Positions 21,871 to 22,174 of a DNA stretch of 22,174 nucleotides are shown in pieces. Origin of the DNA: Ruminococcaceae bacterium UBA6392. GTDB lineage: Bacteria > Bacillota > Clostridia > Oscillospirales > Acutalibacteraceae. Made by a program: the position numbers and the translations under genes. The notes under the pieces were generated by a model. The model had not been told where the DNA came from and ran no database searches. It saw only the letters and a program-made list of their open reading frames with translations. Location of the stretch: the NCBI GenBank assembly GCA_002438685.1, contig DJQG01000121.1, positions 1 through 22,174 on the forward strand, read 5' to 3'. Numbering within the stretch: position 1 is the first letter of the stretch; each line of letters begins with the position of its first letter.

Positions 21871-22174
21871 TTAGAGTTTGATCTCTATATCCACGCCTGC
21901 GGGAAGCTCAAGACCGGTAAGAGCTTCAACAGTCTTTGCTGAAGGTCTGATGATGTCTATGAGCCTTTTGTGTGTACGCTGCTCAAACTGCTCGCGGGAG
22001 TCCTTGTACTTGTGGACTGCGCGAAGGACGGTAACGACTTCCTTCTCTGTCGGGAGCGGTACGGGACCTGAGACCTGAGCATCGGTCCTCTTTGCGGTCT
22101 CTACGATCTTCTCCGCCGCCTTGTCGACGAGGTTGTGGTCATAGCCCTTGAGTCTGATTCTGATTTTTCCCTTT
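21871..22174 (-). CDS. rpsJ: 30S ribosomal protein S10, N-terminus cut by window end
   Basis: Part of the 30S head and, as NusE, a component of transcription antitermination complexes with NusB and NusG. The last 100 residues are visible, starting at KGKIRIRLKGYDHNLVDKAA; about four or five N-terminal residues lie beyond the window. GPVPLPTEKEVVTVLRAVHK and FEQRTHKRLIDIIRP are signature blocks, and the end GVDIEIKL is standard. It is the first gene of the S10 segment, so the promoter of the whole cluster should lie just outside on the right. Confidence 0.97.
   Translation of the reverse strand, partial: KGKIRIRLKGYDHNLVDKAAEKIVETAKRTDAQVSGPVPLPTEKEVVTVLRAVHKYKDSREQFEQRTHKRLIDIIRPSAKTVEALTGLELPAGVDIEIKL

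Noticed and set aside
1..22174. Search for tRNA, CRISPR, insertion sequences, integrases or phage genes
   Set aside because: None seen. Apart from the 11-base duplication at 7080-7101 there are no notable direct repeats.

Overview
This window fits a member of the Clostridia (Bacillota), most likely a gut lineage of the Oscillospiraceae/Ruminococcaceae type. The clues are the paired glgC-glgD arrangement, strong AGGAGG-type ribosome binding sites, zinc-binding (Cys-containing) forms of S4, S14 and L36, a small KOW-domain protein between map and infA, and the fused S10-spc-alpha gene order that keeps rpsD. This assignment is inferred from content and order; there is no species-level marker here.

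Region 1 (1-4605, + strand) is a glycogen operon: the 3' part of glgB, then complete glgC, glgD and glgA, closed by a hairpin plus T-run. GlgC/GlgD make ADP-glucose, GlgA polymerises it and GlgB branches the chain. The genes are nearly contiguous; glgC and glgD overlap by 4 bases.

Region 2 (4619-7263) is an accessory strip between two housekeeping operons. A family IV (HSL-like) alpha/beta hydrolase on the + strand ends at a bidirectional terminator. Facing it on the - strand are a secreted papain-like cysteine peptidase gene broken by one frameshift and, just downstream, a small membrane-anchored protein of unknown function. The peptidase part (about 6060-7230) is strikingly AT-rich compared with everything around it. 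It has a perfect-consensus sigma-70-type promoter and an 11-base tandem duplication of its Shine-Dalgarno sequence. It looks like a recent acquisition that is decaying, or a good gene hit by an assembly error.

Region 3 (7222-22174, - strand) is the end of the ribosomal protein supercluster, read right to left: rpsJ (cut by the window end), rplC, rplD, rplW, rplB, rpsS, rplV, rpsC, rplP, rpmC, rpsQ, rplN, rplX, rplE, rpsN, rpsH, rplF, rplR, rpsE, rpmD, rplO, secY, map, a KOW-domain gene, infA, rpmJ, rpsM, rpsK, rpsD, rpoA, rplQ, then a strong terminator. adk, which often sits between secY and map, is absent. Three intergenic spacers (rpsJ-rplC, rplW-rplB, rpsD-rpoA) are longer than their neighbours and can fold; these are the only possible regulatory signals I see inside the operon.

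I found no tRNA, rRNA, CRISPR array, insertion sequence or attachment site, and no gene-free stretch over 300 bases. Most of the window is ordinary core genome and I see no convincing undescribed system. The broken peptidase strip and the structured spacers are the places worth a second look.
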